Source: Alloscardovia venturai
GTDB taxonomy: Bacteria; Actinomycetota; Actinomycetes; Actinomycetales; Bifidobacteriaceae
DNA: 64,000 nucleotides
Direction of reading: 5' to 3'
Assembly (NCBI RefSeq): GCF_042676605.1
Contig: NZ_JBHTHQ010000021.1
Span: 124,001-188,000, forward strand
This document shows positions 1-8,618 of the stretch, piece after piece (within the stretch, counting starts at the first letter, position 1; each line of letters starts with the position of its first letter). Both the position numbers and the translations under genes were made by a program. The notes beneath the pieces were generated by a model that did no database searches, was not told the DNA's origin, and worked only from the letters and a program-made list of their open reading frames with translations.

Positions 1-1595
1 ATTGGCTTGCGCCATGGAATCTCACGAACAGTTGCTTCGAGCCACTTAGCGTGCTGGTTGAGCATGGAGTCGATGACGTGTACGAAGGACTCATAAGAGC
101 TCCAAATACCGTGACGACCAGTCAAGAGGTAAGCTTCCAAGAAGCCTTCCATCTGATGCTCAGAAAGCTGCTCAGTTACCTGACCAGTAACAGCCATGTT
201 CTCATCGACGAGGGAGGAGAGATAGCCGTTGTCCCACTGCTTCTTGGTAACTTCGTATGCAGCCTGGAGACGGTTAGATGCAGTCTCATCAGGTCCGAAG
301 ATGCGGAAGCTGTCTGGGTTGAGCTTGATAATATCGCGAGTATATTCACCAAGCTTACGAGTAGCCTCGAGCTGACCCCAACCGTGACCATATTCCTTAA
401 CTTCCTTTACCTCGTAATCGTCAAGGTTAGGGAGCTTGAGGTCTTCGCGGATGCGACCACCGTTAGCGTTAGGATTTTCGCCGATACGCAATTCGCCTTC
501 AGGCATAAATGCGGTTACCTCTGGACGTACTGCGCCATTCTCGTCGAAGAGCTCTTCTGGCTTGTAGGACTCGAGCCAGTTCTTGAGAACTTCGAAGTGC
601 TCTTCAGTATCACGAGCAGATGCAAGTGGTACCTGGTGAGCGCGCCAAGAGCCTTCAGTCTTCTTGCCGTCGATGAACTTAGGGCAAGTCCAACCCTTTG
701 GAGTGCGGAAGATAATCATTGGGTAGAATGGACGATCAACATCGTTGGTCTGAGCAGTTGCCTTGATATCGCAAATCTCATCGAAGACAGTCTCGAAGAG
801 ATCAGCGAAACGACGGTGGATGCTCATAGCGTCTTCATCATCGAAACCAGCAACGAATTCGTATGGTTCGTAACCCATACCGTGGAAGAACTCGTGAAGC
901 TCTTCATCAGAAATACGGGAGAGGATGGTTGGGTTTGCAATCTTGTAACCGTTCAAGTGCAAGATTGGAAGAACGATACCATCAGTACGTGGGTTTACGA
1001 GCTTGTTGGACTGCCAACCTGTAGCCAAAGGACCTGTTTCTGCTTCGCCATCGCCGACGATAGCTGGTACGAAAAGGCTTGGGTTGTTCATGACAGCGCC
1101 ATAAGCGTGGGAGAGAGCATAACCAAGCTCGCCACCCTCGTGGATGGAACCTGGAGTCTCTGGTGCGAAGTGAGAAGGAATACCACCTGGGTAAGAGAAC
1201 TGGCGGAAGAACTTCTGCAAGCCAGCTTCATCCTTAGTGATTTCTGGGAAATACTCAGTGTAGGTACCATCGAGGTAAGACTGAGCTGTACCAGCTGGTC
1301 CACCGTGACCAGGACCCATGATGATTACGGTATTCTGACCGTGATCAGCGATGAGACGGTTGATATGACCGATGAGGAAGTTAAGGCCAGGAGTAGTGCC
1401 CCAATGACCTACAAGACGATGCTTTACATCCTCACGAGTGAAAGGTTCCTTCATCAATGGGTTGCTACGAAGGTAAATCTGACCGATTGAAAGATAGTTA
1501 GCAGCACGCCAGTACTTGTCTACGCCTTCAAGAGCCTCCTCGGAAACTGGAGCATTAAGCTTCTTCCATGGAGTACCAATTACAGGACTTGTCAT
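1..1595 (-). CDS. xfp: Xylulose-5-phosphate/fructose-6-phosphate phosphoketolase, N-terminal part (cut by window edge)
   Basis: Phosphoketolase splits fructose-6-P or xylulose-5-P with phosphate into acetyl-P plus erythrose-4-P or glyceraldehyde-3-P, using thiamine diphosphate; it is the hallmark step of the bifid shunt. The reverse strand translates from ATG at 1595-1593 (MTSPVIGTPWKKLNAP) through phosphoketolase landmarks such as GHWGTTPGLNF, GPGHGGPAG, FSYPGGIPSHFAPE and GDGEAETGPLATGWQSNK (ThDP-binding region), ending in EIPWRKP at the edge. About 531 codons are visible of a family length near 820, so the C-terminal third is missing here. A GGAGG lies 9 bases before the ATG. It diverges from guaA across 431 bases. 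Codon choice is strongly biased, consistent with very high expression; this bias leaves a 479-codon open frame on the opposite strand, which I regard as an artefact. Confidence 0.97.
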   Translation of the reverse strand, partial: MTSPVIGTPWKKLNAPVSEEALEGVDKYWRAANYLSIGQIYLRSNPLMKEPFTREDVKHRLVGHWGTTPGLNFLIGHINRLIADHGQNTVIIMGPGHGGPAGTAQSYLDGTYTEYFPEITKDEAGLQKFFRQFSYPGGIPSHFAPETPGSIHEGGELGYALSHAYGAVMNNPSLFVPAIVGDGEAETGPLATGWQSNKLVNPRTDGIVLPILHLNGYKIANPTILSRISDEELHEFFHGMGYEPYEFVAGFDDEDAMSIHRRFADLFETVFDEICDIKATAQTNDVDRPFYPMIIFRTPKGWTCPKFIDGKKTEGSWRAHQVPLASARDTEEHFEVLKNWLESYKPEELFDENGAVRPEVTAFMPEGELRIGENPNANGGRIREDLKLPNLDDYEVKEVKEYGHGWGQLEATRKLGEYTRDIIKLNPDSFRIFGPDETASNRLQAAYEVTKKQWDNGYLSSLVDENMAVTGQVTEQLSEHQMEGFLEAYLLTGRHGIWSSYESFVHVIDSMLNQHAKWLEATVREIPWRKP

Positions 1596-2026
1596 GTGTC
1601 CTTGCCTCCTACAATATAGGTGCATTATTTTACTTACTGAGTTCGGCATACACCGCCCTCATACGCCTATAATTTTATGGGAGGGCTATGACGAAAACAA
1701 GAGTGTTTGTTTAGTCAAGTTATGAATTGAACGTAAATGTTTTATTTTAATGGTGGTAATGTTCGTATATGTTACATTACTTAACGCGTTTTTCTTAAAA
1801 GAAGTAGTTTAATTCGAGTAATTTCAGTATCTACAAGAGATTACTGATTTTGTGAATTACACAAGAAAATGTTACAATTTCAGGAGAAAAAATTAGCGTT
1901 TGAGCGTGTCGTGATGTGTGTTGAAACAGAACTTAGACAAGAAATGAGTACAAATTTGTTTGTCGATAACATTTCGCATAATAGAGTATCTCTTTATAAG
2001 GTATTACCGTAAAATCTGGAGGCATA
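1596..2026. promoter_or_regulatory. Divergent xfp/guaA intergenic region with inverted repeats
   Basis: This 431-base AT-rich stretch contains no convincing gene and must hold the promoters of both flanking genes. Visible structure: an inverted repeat GCCCTC (1655-1660) with GAGGGC (1681-1686) in the xfp leader; a TATAAT hexamer at 1668-1673 inside it; and a 7-bp inverted repeat GTAATGT (1756-1762) / ACATTAC (1774-1780) near the middle that could be an operator. A CATAAT box at 1977-1982 is the best -10 candidate for guaA but has no well-spaced -35. I see no purine-riboswitch-like pattern. Promoter assignments are guesses; the repeats are seen directly. Confidence 0.45.
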
Positions 2027-3589
2027 ATGGCCAACGGTCCAGTGCTTGTTGTCGACTTCGGTGCGCAATATGCACAATTGATTGCACGTCGTGTGCGTGA
2101 AGCTCATGTTTACTCTGAAATTGTTCCTAACTCTATTACTGCCGCAGAGATGATGGAGAAAGATCCGCAAGCAATTATCCTTTCAGGTGGGCCTGCATCG
2201 GTGTATGTTGACGGCGCACCGATGCTTGATCCAGATATCTTCAACCTTGGCATACCAATGTTGGGTATTTGTTATGGTTTCCAAGTCATGTCCTACCAGC
2301 TGGGAGGTGTGGTTGATAAAGCTGCACTCGGCGAATACGGTAAGACTGAGGCGCTCATTGATAATGCTGATAGCATTTTGGCTGGTTCTCCTGAAACTCA
2401 AATCACATGGATGAGTCACGGTGTGGCGGTGCAGAAGGCGCCTGAGGGCTTTGAAGTACTTGCTCATACAGAAGGCGCTCCTGTAGCAGCTATGGCAAAC
2501 GAAGAGCGTGGTCTCTTTGGTGTACAGTGGCATCCAGAAGTAAAGCACACTCCGCTTGGTCAGGATATCATTGAGAACTTCCTCCATAAGGAAGCAAAGC
2601 TTCCAAACTCTTGGGATTCTCATTCCATTATCGATGAGCAGGTAGCAAAGATTCGTAAACAGGTGGGCGATGCACAGGTAATCTGCGGGCTTTCCGGCGG
2701 CGTGGACTCTGCAGTAGCAGCAGCTCTCGTGCATAAAGCAATTGGCGACCAACTCACGTGCGTATTTGTAGACCACGGTCTATTACGTAAAGGCGAAGTC
2801 GAGCAAGTTAAGCATGACTTCGTAGAGGCTACGGGTATCAAGCTCGTGACTGTAGATGCCTCTGACGATTTCTTAACTGCGCTTGAGGGTGTTTCTGAGC
2901 CTGAACGTAAGCGCAAAATTATCGGCGAGAAGTTCATTCGCACATTTGAGAAGGCCACGCGACAGATTGTTGCTGATGCAGCAAATGCGGGTAGCGAGAT
3001 TAAGTTCCTTGTACAAGGCACCCTCTACCCGGATGTCGTAGAATCTGGCGGTGGTGATGGTGCTGCAAATATTAAGTCTCACCACAACGTTGGCGGACTG
3101 CCTGACGATTTGAAGTTTGATCTCATCGAGCCATTGCGTACTTTATTTAAGGACGAAGTGCGCGCAGTCGGCACCGAGCTTGGTCTGCCAGAAGAGATGG
3201 TGTGGCGCCAGCCATTCCCAGGTCCAGGTCTTGCAATTCGCATCGTAGGCGAAATTACTCGTGAGCGTTTAGCGGCTCTTCGAGAAGCTGATGCGATTGC
3301 GCGTGAAGAACTCTCCAAAGCAGGTCTTGATCGCGATATCTGGCAGTGCCCAGTAGTGCTCCTCGCTGATGTCCACTCTGTGGGTGTTCAGGGTGATGAA
3401 CGTACGTATGGTTCTCCAATTGTTCTGCGCCCGGTATCTTCTGAGGATGCAATGACTGCTGACTGGTCTCGTGTGCCTTACGATGTACTTGCGCAAATTT
3501 CTACGCGTATCACTAATGAGTGTCGTGAGATTAATCGTGTGGTCTTGGATGTTACTTCCAAGCCGCCGGCGACTATTGAGTGGGAGTAA
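2027..3589 (+). CDS. guaA: GMP synthase (glutamine-hydrolysing)
   Basis: Converts XMP to GMP using ATP and glutamine-derived ammonia, the last step of guanine nucleotide synthesis in the cytoplasm. The 520-residue protein has the normal family length. Residues 1-200 form a class I glutamine amidotransferase domain with the nucleophile in LGICYGF (Cys82) and the GVQWHPEV histidine/glutamate region. Next come the PP-loop ATP pyrophosphatase motif SGGVDSA near residue 224 and the C-terminal GMP synthase dimerisation domain ending in KPPATIEWE. The ATG is preceded by GGAGG at 2016-2020. It is divergent from xfp and followed by a hairpin terminator, so it is probably a single-gene transcript. Confidence 0.98.
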   Translation: MANGPVLVVDFGAQYAQLIARRVREAHVYSEIVPNSITAAEMMEKDPQAIILSGGPASVYVDGAPMLDPDIFNLGIPMLGICYGFQVMSYQLGGVVDKAALGEYGKTEALIDNADSILAGSPETQITWMSHGVAVQKAPEGFEVLAHTEGAPVAAMANEERGLFGVQWHPEVKHTPLGQDIIENFLHKEAKLPNSWDSHSIIDEQVAKIRKQVGDAQVICGLSGGVDSAVAAALVHKAIGDQLTCVFVDHGLLRKGEVEQVKHDFVEATGIKLVTVDASDDFLTALEGVSEPERKRKIIGEKFIRTFEKATRQIVADAANAGSEIKFLVQGTLYPDVVESGGGDGAANIKSHHNVGGLPDDLKFDLIEPLRTLFKDEVRAVGTELGLPEEMVWRQPFPGPGLAIRIVGEITRERLAALREADAIAREELSKAGLDRDIWQCPVVLLADVHSVGVQGDERTYGSPIVLRPVSSEDAMTADWSRVPYDVLAQISTRITNECREINRVVLDVTSKPPATIEWE

Positions 3590-3657
3590 GTTGGTCCGAT
3601 ACTCTATAAACGATAACGGCGTAGTAGGTCGACAAGTATGCGTACATACGCGGAAAG

Positions 3658-3690
3658 AAGTTGAGGCTAGTAATTATCTAGCCTCAACTT
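3658..3690 (+). terminator. Hairpin terminator after guaA
   Basis: A perfect 12-bp inverted repeat (3658-3669 with 3679-3690, loop 9) lies 68 bases after the guaA stop. The following tail is only weakly T-rich, so termination efficiency is uncertain. Confidence 0.6.
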
Positions 3691-3757
3691 GTATATTCAT
3701 ATTGCAGACTTTAATTGTCATTATCTTCATCTTTATATGTGATTTTAGGTAAGTGCA

Positions 3758-5116
3758 TTGATAAAAAAGTTAAATTTCAAGCAGACCATCACTGTCGCCT
3801 CTATGCTTTTCGGTCTGTTCTTTGGAGCGGGGAACCTTATTTTTCCAGTGTCTATGGGACAGAATGCGGGGTCGCAAAGTTGGGCTGCGGCTATAGGGTT
3901 TTGCGTTACTGGAGTGGGACTACCGCTCCTTGGCATTGCAGCACTTGCAATCTCTCGAAGCTCTGGTCTTTTCGATTTGAGCAGTTTAGTATCAAAGGGC
4001 TACGCGTATTTCTTTACGGTAGCACTCTATCTGACGATTGGCCCGCTTTTCGCGATACCGCGTACAGCCACTGTGTCATTTCAAGTGGGAGTAGCGCCAC
4101 TCCTACCGGGTGAAAATCAGCAGGTTGCATTGGGGATTTTCTCCATACTTTTCTTTGCTGTTGTATTGTTCTTTAGTCTCAAGCCTCATGGGATTTTGGA
4201 TTGGATTGGCAAAATTCTGAACCCAATCTTTCTTACATTTCTTGCAATTCTTGTCATTGTGGCGTTGATACATCCGATGGGAGATATGTCTGTGGTTAAG
4301 CCGTCTTCTGAGTACGCGGCGCATACATTTTTTGCTGGTTTTCTTGAGGGGTATAACACTATGGATGTGCTTGCATCCTTAGCATTTGGCGTCATCTTGG
4401 TAGATGTAGTGAGAGGTCTTGGGGTCAAAGAGCCTCAAGACACTGCGTTGAGTGCTATTAAATCGGGGCTATATTCGTCTGCCATGATGGTGGGTATTTA
4501 TGTTGTGCTCACTATCATTGGCTCACAATCTGTCGACGTGATTGGTGTAAGCTCTGATGGTGGAACGGCACTATTTAAGATAGCTCAGCACTATTTTGGC
4601 ACATTTGGTGGCGTGCTTCTTGGCATCATTATTACCGTTGCATGCGCGAAAACGGCAATTGGATTGATTACATCTTTGAGTACAACATTTACTAGTCTGT
4701 TCCCGCGGGTAATGACATACAATCGCTGGGCTATCCTGTTTACGATAATCTCTGCTAGCATTGCAAATGCTGGGCTTAACGCTATTATTACAGTCTCTGT
4801 GCCGGCCTTGTCGTTCCTCTACCCGTTAGCAATCGCTCTCATTATCCTTGCGTTGTGTGGAAAACTCTTCCACTATCGTACCTCTGTTTTTGTGTGGGGC
4901 ATAGGATTGACGACTGCATCTGCAACACTAACATTGCTTGTATCTATTGTAGGACTCTTTAAAGCTCAAGTGCCTGCTGTCTATAACGCAGTAAGCGCAC
5001 TCAATAGGCTACAACCACTGTCTCAATACGGTATGGGGTGGATTGTGCCACTCATCGTGGGAGTAATCATTGGCGCAAGCCTTAGAACGAAATCTTCTCA
5101 GAAAAAGGAGAAGTAA
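3758..5116 (+). CDS. brnQ: BrnQ-type branched-chain amino acid transport carrier
   Basis: A polytopic membrane carrier of the LIVCS family, which imports leucine, isoleucine and valine with a cation. The 452-residue sequence is almost wholly hydrophobic, with about 12 membrane segments, and the family signature FGAGNLIFPVSMGQNAG near residues 20-36; it ends in a short basic tail (RTKSSQKKEK). The start is a TTG at 3758: AGGTAAG lies just upstream, no ATG or GTG is in frame nearer the conserved N-terminus, and the family begins with a short basic stretch like IKKLNFKQT. Its stop codon TAA shares its last base with the ATG of the next gene, so the two are translationally coupled. Family assignment is strong; exact substrate preference is inferred. 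Confidence 0.9.
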   Translation: MIKKLNFKQTITVASMLFGLFFGAGNLIFPVSMGQNAGSQSWAAAIGFCVTGVGLPLLGIAALAISRSSGLFDLSSLVSKGYAYFFTVALYLTIGPLFAIPRTATVSFQVGVAPLLPGENQQVALGIFSILFFAVVLFFSLKPHGILDWIGKILNPIFLTFLAILVIVALIHPMGDMSVVKPSSEYAAHTFFAGFLEGYNTMDVLASLAFGVILVDVVRGLGVKEPQDTALSAIKSGLYSSAMMVGIYVVLTIIGSQSVDVIGVSSDGGTALFKIAQHYFGTFGGVLLGIIITVACAKTAIGLITSLSTTFTSLFPRVMTYNRWAILFTIISASIANAGLNAIITVSVPALSFLYPLAIALIILALCGKLFHYRTSVFVWGIGLTTASATLTLLVSIVGLFKAQVPAVYNAVSALNRLQPLSQYGMGWIVPLIVGVIIGASLRTKSSQKKEK

Positions 5117-5772
5117 TGCTTTCACAAGATATGCTCCGCGAACGTGTGTCTGCGTACACCGATCAGGTATGGCATCATCCGGATCATCAGGACACGCCAC
5201 GAGTTCAGGTTATCGTTGACGAAATGATGGCGCATGACATGAATCGTGACTTTACGAGCCAAGGAATTAAACCACTGCTGTCCATACATCCACAAGCACG
5301 CATCGTACTTATAGGTCAAGCGCCGGGTCATTTCGCTCAAGATACGTTGACGCCGTGGAATGATCCGAGCGGAGACAGACTTCGCGAGTGGTTGGGTGTC
5401 GATATGGAAACTTTTTATACCTCTGACCGTATTGCCATTATGAATATGGATGCCTATTTCCCTGGAGTTGGAAAGTCAGGAGACTTACCTCCTCGCAAAG
5501 AGTTCGCACAGTTATGGCATCCTCGTTTACTTGAGTGTATGCCAAAGGCTGAACTCTTTGTAACGATTGGGGGATATTCGACAAAACGATATCTCAATCT
5601 GAAATCCTCTGAGCGCCTTACTGATGTTGTGCGTAATTTCGCACAGTACGGTCCACGATATTTTCCACTTGTACACCCCTCGGGGCGGAATAATATTTGG
5701 CAGGCAAAAAATCCGTGGTTTGAGCGCGAAGTAATTCCGCAACTTCAGCAGCGAGTGCGACAATTAATCTAG
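5116..5772 (+). CDS. Uracil-DNA glycosylase family protein
   Basis: A 218-residue protein with the uracil-DNA-glycosylase superfamily layout: a motif A-like VLIGQAPG (near residue 66), a middle region with NMDAYFPGVGKSGDLPPR, and a motif B-like PLVHPSGRN near residue 180. Members remove uracil from DNA or are glycosylase-like proteins without proven activity. Motif A lacks the activating Asp/Tyr of family 1 enzymes (GQDPYH), so activity on uracil cannot be assumed. The start ATG overlaps the stop of the BrnQ gene by one base, implying co-transcription with an amino-acid carrier, which is functionally unexpected. The fold assignment is good and the function open. Confidence 0.75.
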   Translation: MLSQDMLRERVSAYTDQVWHHPDHQDTPRVQVIVDEMMAHDMNRDFTSQGIKPLLSIHPQARIVLIGQAPGHFAQDTLTPWNDPSGDRLREWLGVDMETFYTSDRIAIMNMDAYFPGVGKSGDLPPRKEFAQLWHPRLLECMPKAELFVTIGGYSTKRYLNLKSSERLTDVVRNFAQYGPRYFPLVHPSGRNNIWQAKNPWFEREVIPQLQQRVRQLI

Positions 5773-5820
5773 TAATTAGCGCACAATATAGCACAGTTTG
5801 GGATGTATAGGAGATAAGCA

Positions 5821-6453
5821 ATGACAAAGACTCGTGAAACAGAAAATCAAGAGGAACGTATGCACGCGGCTCTGCCATATATCGCAGATCGAGATGGTCT
5901 TCCTGAGCAGCGCATCGAGTGTAAGAAAAAAATTTATAAACTGAATAATCTCCATCCGGATGATATGAATCAGGTCAATCGGCTTCTTCAAGAGATTTTC
6001 GGGACAGCGGACGACACCACGTGGGTGGAAGCGCCGTTCCATTGCGATTATGGAACGAATATTCACGTAGGAAAGAATTTCTTTGCGAACTATAATGCCA
6101 CTATTTTGGACGTGGGCGATGTCACTATCGGCGATAATGTGATGTTTGCACCAAATGTTTCTATCTATACAGCAGGTCACCCTGTCCACCCAGATTCCCG
6201 AAATTCAGGATACGAGTACGGTATCCCCGTAACAATTGGGGACAACGTATGGATAGGTGGTAATGTCGTCATACTTCCAGGAGTGACGATTGGTTCCAAC
6301 GTCGTTATCGGCGGTGGTTCAGTAGTAACGCACGACATTCCTGATTGGACTATTGCAGCTGGTAATCCGGCGCGAGTGGTTCGAAACATCACAGAAGAAG
6401 ACCGTGACTATTATTTCAAAAAACGCAAATTTGATGTAGAAGATTATAAGTAA
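5821..6453 (+). CDS. Maltose/galactoside O-acetyltransferase family (left-handed beta-helix)
   Basis: A cytoplasmic acetyl-CoA-dependent O-acetyltransferase of the LacA/Maa/NodL group, likely acting on hydroxyls of sugars. Residues about 20-75 are the N-terminal Mac domain (R-IECKKKIYKLNNL region). From about residue 75 hexapeptide repeats build a left-handed beta-helix: FHCDYGTNIHVG, FANYNATILDVG, VTIGDNVMFAPNV, then the catalytic-type histidine in YTAGHPVHP, VTIGDNVWIGG, VVILPGVTIG and VVIGGGSVV, ending with AAGNPARVVR. At 210 residues it is close to the usual length (180-205). AGGAGA precedes the ATG by 6 bases. It stands alone, 48 bases after the glycosylase-like gene. Physiological acceptor unknown; possibly detoxification of non-metabolised sugars. 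Confidence 0.9.
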   Translation: MTKTRETENQEERMHAALPYIADRDGLPEQRIECKKKIYKLNNLHPDDMNQVNRLLQEIFGTADDTTWVEAPFHCDYGTNIHVGKNFFANYNATILDVGDVTIGDNVMFAPNVSIYTAGHPVHPDSRNSGYEYGIPVTIGDNVWIGGNVVILPGVTIGSNVVIGGGSVVTHDIPDWTIAAGNPARVVRNITEEDRDYYFKKRKFDVEDYK

Positions 6454-6581
6454 ATCAAATTATTGTGCCTTCGCTCACATATCATATAGCGCTTTCCTTT
6501 TTGCTATGAACGATAAAAGGAGGAGCATTTTTCTTTTTCCGAGTAGTGTGGGTAAAAAATAAAACGGGTAAAGGACTTTTT

Positions 6582-7424
6582 ATGGATTATGTAACTCTCA
6601 ATAACGGCGTAAAGATGCCTAAGCTTGGCTTCGGCGTGTATCAGACTCCGCCAGAAGATACTGAACGTGCAGTACGTGAAGCTCTTGAGGTAGGTTATCG
6701 GCACATTGATACTGCGCAGTTGTATCGCAATGAAGAGGGTGTCGGATCTGCAGTTGCGCAATCTTCTCTCGACCGTTCTGAGCTTTTCATCACATCTAAA
6801 GTATGGTTTTACAACGAAGGGTATGAAGCTGCGAAGGCATCTATTGACGAATCTTTGAAGAAGTTGAAAACTGAGTATCTTGATTTAATGCTCATTCATC
6901 AGCCATTTGGTGACTATTATTCCACGTATCGTGCTTTACAGGAGGCGCGTGAAGCAGGAAAAATTCGTGCAATTGGTGTATCGAATTTCTCAGCGAATCG
7001 CATGATTGATTTAGCTCATTTCACTGGCATTGTCCCAGCCGTTAACCAGGTAGAAACGCATGTCTTTTTCCAACAGCAGGAAAACCATGAATATATGAAG
7101 AAACTGGGTGTGCAGCATGAGTCGTGGGGGCCCTTTGCTGAAGGAGAAAATAATTTCTTCACGAATGAAACGCTCACAAAGATTGGTGAAAAGTATGGTA
7201 AAACCGCGGCACAAGTAGGTCTCCGCTACTTGCTCCAATGTGATATCGTTGTCATTCCGAAGACTGTCCATAAGGAGCGAATGGAACAGAACATCGATGT
7301 CTTTGATTTTGAACTTACACAGGGAGACATGGATTCTATCGCGACGTTAGACACGGGTAAGTCGTTATTCATGGACCATTTTGCAGCAGAAACTGCTGAA
7401 CGTTTCATTGACTTTGCTCTCTAA
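6582..7424 (+). CDS. Aldo/keto reductase
   Basis: An NADPH-dependent oxidoreductase of the AKR superfamily (2,5-diketo-gluconate reductase/YvgN-like group), 280 residues. Visible motifs: GFGVYQTPPEDTERAV near the N-terminus, the catalytic Asp and Tyr in YRHIDTAQLYRNEEGVG, the catalytic Lys in FITSKVW, the active-site His in LMLIHQPFGDYY, IRAIGVSNF, and the cofactor region IPKTVHKERMEQN. All four catalytic-tetrad residues are present. I start at the ATG at 6582 because MDYVTLNNGVKMPKLGFG matches the family N-terminus and an AAAGGA lies just upstream; upstream in-frame sequence has no homology. Substrate cannot be read from the sequence. Confidence 0.92.
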   Translation: MDYVTLNNGVKMPKLGFGVYQTPPEDTERAVREALEVGYRHIDTAQLYRNEEGVGSAVAQSSLDRSELFITSKVWFYNEGYEAAKASIDESLKKLKTEYLDLMLIHQPFGDYYSTYRALQEAREAGKIRAIGVSNFSANRMIDLAHFTGIVPAVNQVETHVFFQQQENHEYMKKLGVQHESWGPFAEGENNFFTNETLTKIGEKYGKTAAQVGLRYLLQCDIVVIPKTVHKERMEQNIDVFDFELTQGDMDSIATLDTGKSLFMDHFAAETAERFIDFAL

Positions 7425-7488
7425 CTTTTCAAAAAAATTTCACAGTGAAGCATATATGAGGATTACTCGATGAAAGAGATGACTTGCG

Positions 7489-7896
7489 ATGACTATAGAT
7501 GAATACTTCTTAGCGATTGATGACGATAATCATCGCAAGCAGCTTGTCGTACTCTGGCGTGCTGTGCTTTCTGCACTTAATGTAGAGAAGGTTGATTCTC
7601 TTTCACTGCGTTTCGCTTGGGGTATGCCAAGTGTATACTATGGCTCTACTCCGGTCGTACATATGGCTGCAATGAAGAAACACATCGGAATCTATCCGGG
7701 ATCGCAGGCGATCGAAGAATTTTCTCACCGTCTATCCCAATACAAGACGACAAAAGGTGCGATTCAGATACCGTATGGAGTAGATGACACTGATATTCTA
7801 GTAAAACGAGTGACTGATATAGCTCTGTGGCTGTGGGCGAAGAACAATCGTAGTGAAGTGCATACTGTGCGACGAGGCAAAGGGAAGAGTGAATGA
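7489..7896 (+). CDS. DUF1801 (YdhG-like) domain protein
   Basis: A 135-residue soluble protein with the DUF1801/YdhG-type fold: SLRFAWGMPSVYYGSTPVVHMA, then KKHIGIYPGSQAIEEFS and KTTKGAIQIPYGVDD, the typical core of this family. B. subtilis members of this fold include frataxin-like iron chaperones, but the role of this one is unknown. Its stop overlaps the next gene's ATG in an ATGA arrangement (7893-7896), so it is the first gene of the Opu-type transporter cassette. The association with an osmoprotectant transporter is seen in sequence; whether it is functional is inference. Confidence 0.7.
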   Translation: MTIDEYFLAIDDDNHRKQLVVLWRAVLSALNVEKVDSLSLRFAWGMPSVYYGSTPVVHMAAMKKHIGIYPGSQAIEEFSHRLSQYKTTKGAIQIPYGVDDTDILVKRVTDIALWLWAKNNRSEVHTVRRGKGKSE

Positions 7897-8618
7897 TTGA
7901 GTTTAGAAACGTTGTCAAAGATTTTGGGGATCACCGAGTTCTCAATTCTGCAAACTTTACTATCCGTGACGGCGAGTTCTTTGTACTCGTCGGACCTTCT
8001 GGCTCTGGCAAGACAACTATGCTGAAGATGATTAATGCACTTGAGACGGCAACGCAGGGAGATGTTCTCGTCAATGGGAAACGTGTCACTGACTATAATC
8101 TTCGCGATCTACGATTCGATGTTGGCTACGTCCTTCAGGCTGGCTCATTATTTCCTAATCTTACGGTTGCAGAAAATATCGCAGTTATCGCAAAGATGAA
8201 AAAGTGGAGACCAGAGCGTATCAAGCAGCAGACGGAGATTCTGCTCGATAAAGTCGGTCTTTCACCGCAAGAATTTATGAATCGTATGCCGCAGGATCTC
8301 TCTGGTGGACAGGCACAGCGAATTGGCATCCTGAGAGCGTTGATAACTCGACCAGATATCATCTTGATGGATGAACCGTTTTCTGCACTTGACCCTATGA
8401 GTCGCGTGCAATTGCAGGAGTTGGTCGTAGATTTGCATAAAGAGTTTAAGACGACAGTCGTTTTTGTAACGCACGATATGACAGAAGCAGTAAAGATTGC
8501 TGACCGCGTATGTATCGTCCACGATGGCAATATTGAACAAATCGGTACACCGCATGACGTTACCCACCATGCAGCAACTGATTTTGTCGCAAAACTTTTT
8601 GATGGGCAGGGTATATAG
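7893..8618 (+). CDS. Osmoprotectant (glycine betaine/choline/carnitine) ABC transporter, ATP-binding subunit
   Basis: The cytoplasmic ATPase of a quaternary-amine importer. Motifs in order: Walker A GPSGSGKTT (about residue 34), Q-loop in VGYVLQAGSLFPNLTV, ABC signature LSGGQAQRIGI, Walker B ILMDEPFSALD with catalytic Glu, and the switch His in VTHDMTEA. At 241 residues it ends right after the nucleotide-binding domain and lacks the C-terminal tandem CBS domains (family length about 380-400) that act as ionic-strength sensors in OpuA/OpuCA. It overlaps the DUF1801 gene by four bases and abuts the permease gene with no spacing. Exact substrate unproven. Confidence 0.9.
   Translation: MIEFRNVVKDFGDHRVLNSANFTIRDGEFFVLVGPSGSGKTTMLKMINALETATQGDVLVNGKRVTDYNLRDLRFDVGYVLQAGSLFPNLTVAENIAVIAKMKKWRPERIKQQTEILLDKVGLSPQEFMNRMPQDLSGGQAQRIGILRALITRPDIILMDEPFSALDPMSRVQLQELVVDLHKEFKTTVVFVTHDMTEAVKIADRVCIVHDGNIEQIGTPHDVTHHAATDFVAKLFDGQGI

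Noticed and set aside
51..1490. 479-codon open frame on the plus strand
   Set aside because: It is antisense to phosphoketolase, has no homologous motifs and no ribosome-binding site; it results from the codon bias of a highly expressed gene.
1596..2026. Purine riboswitch before guaA
   Set aside because: I found no conserved three-way junction pattern or loop-loop sequences; the region only has simple dyads.
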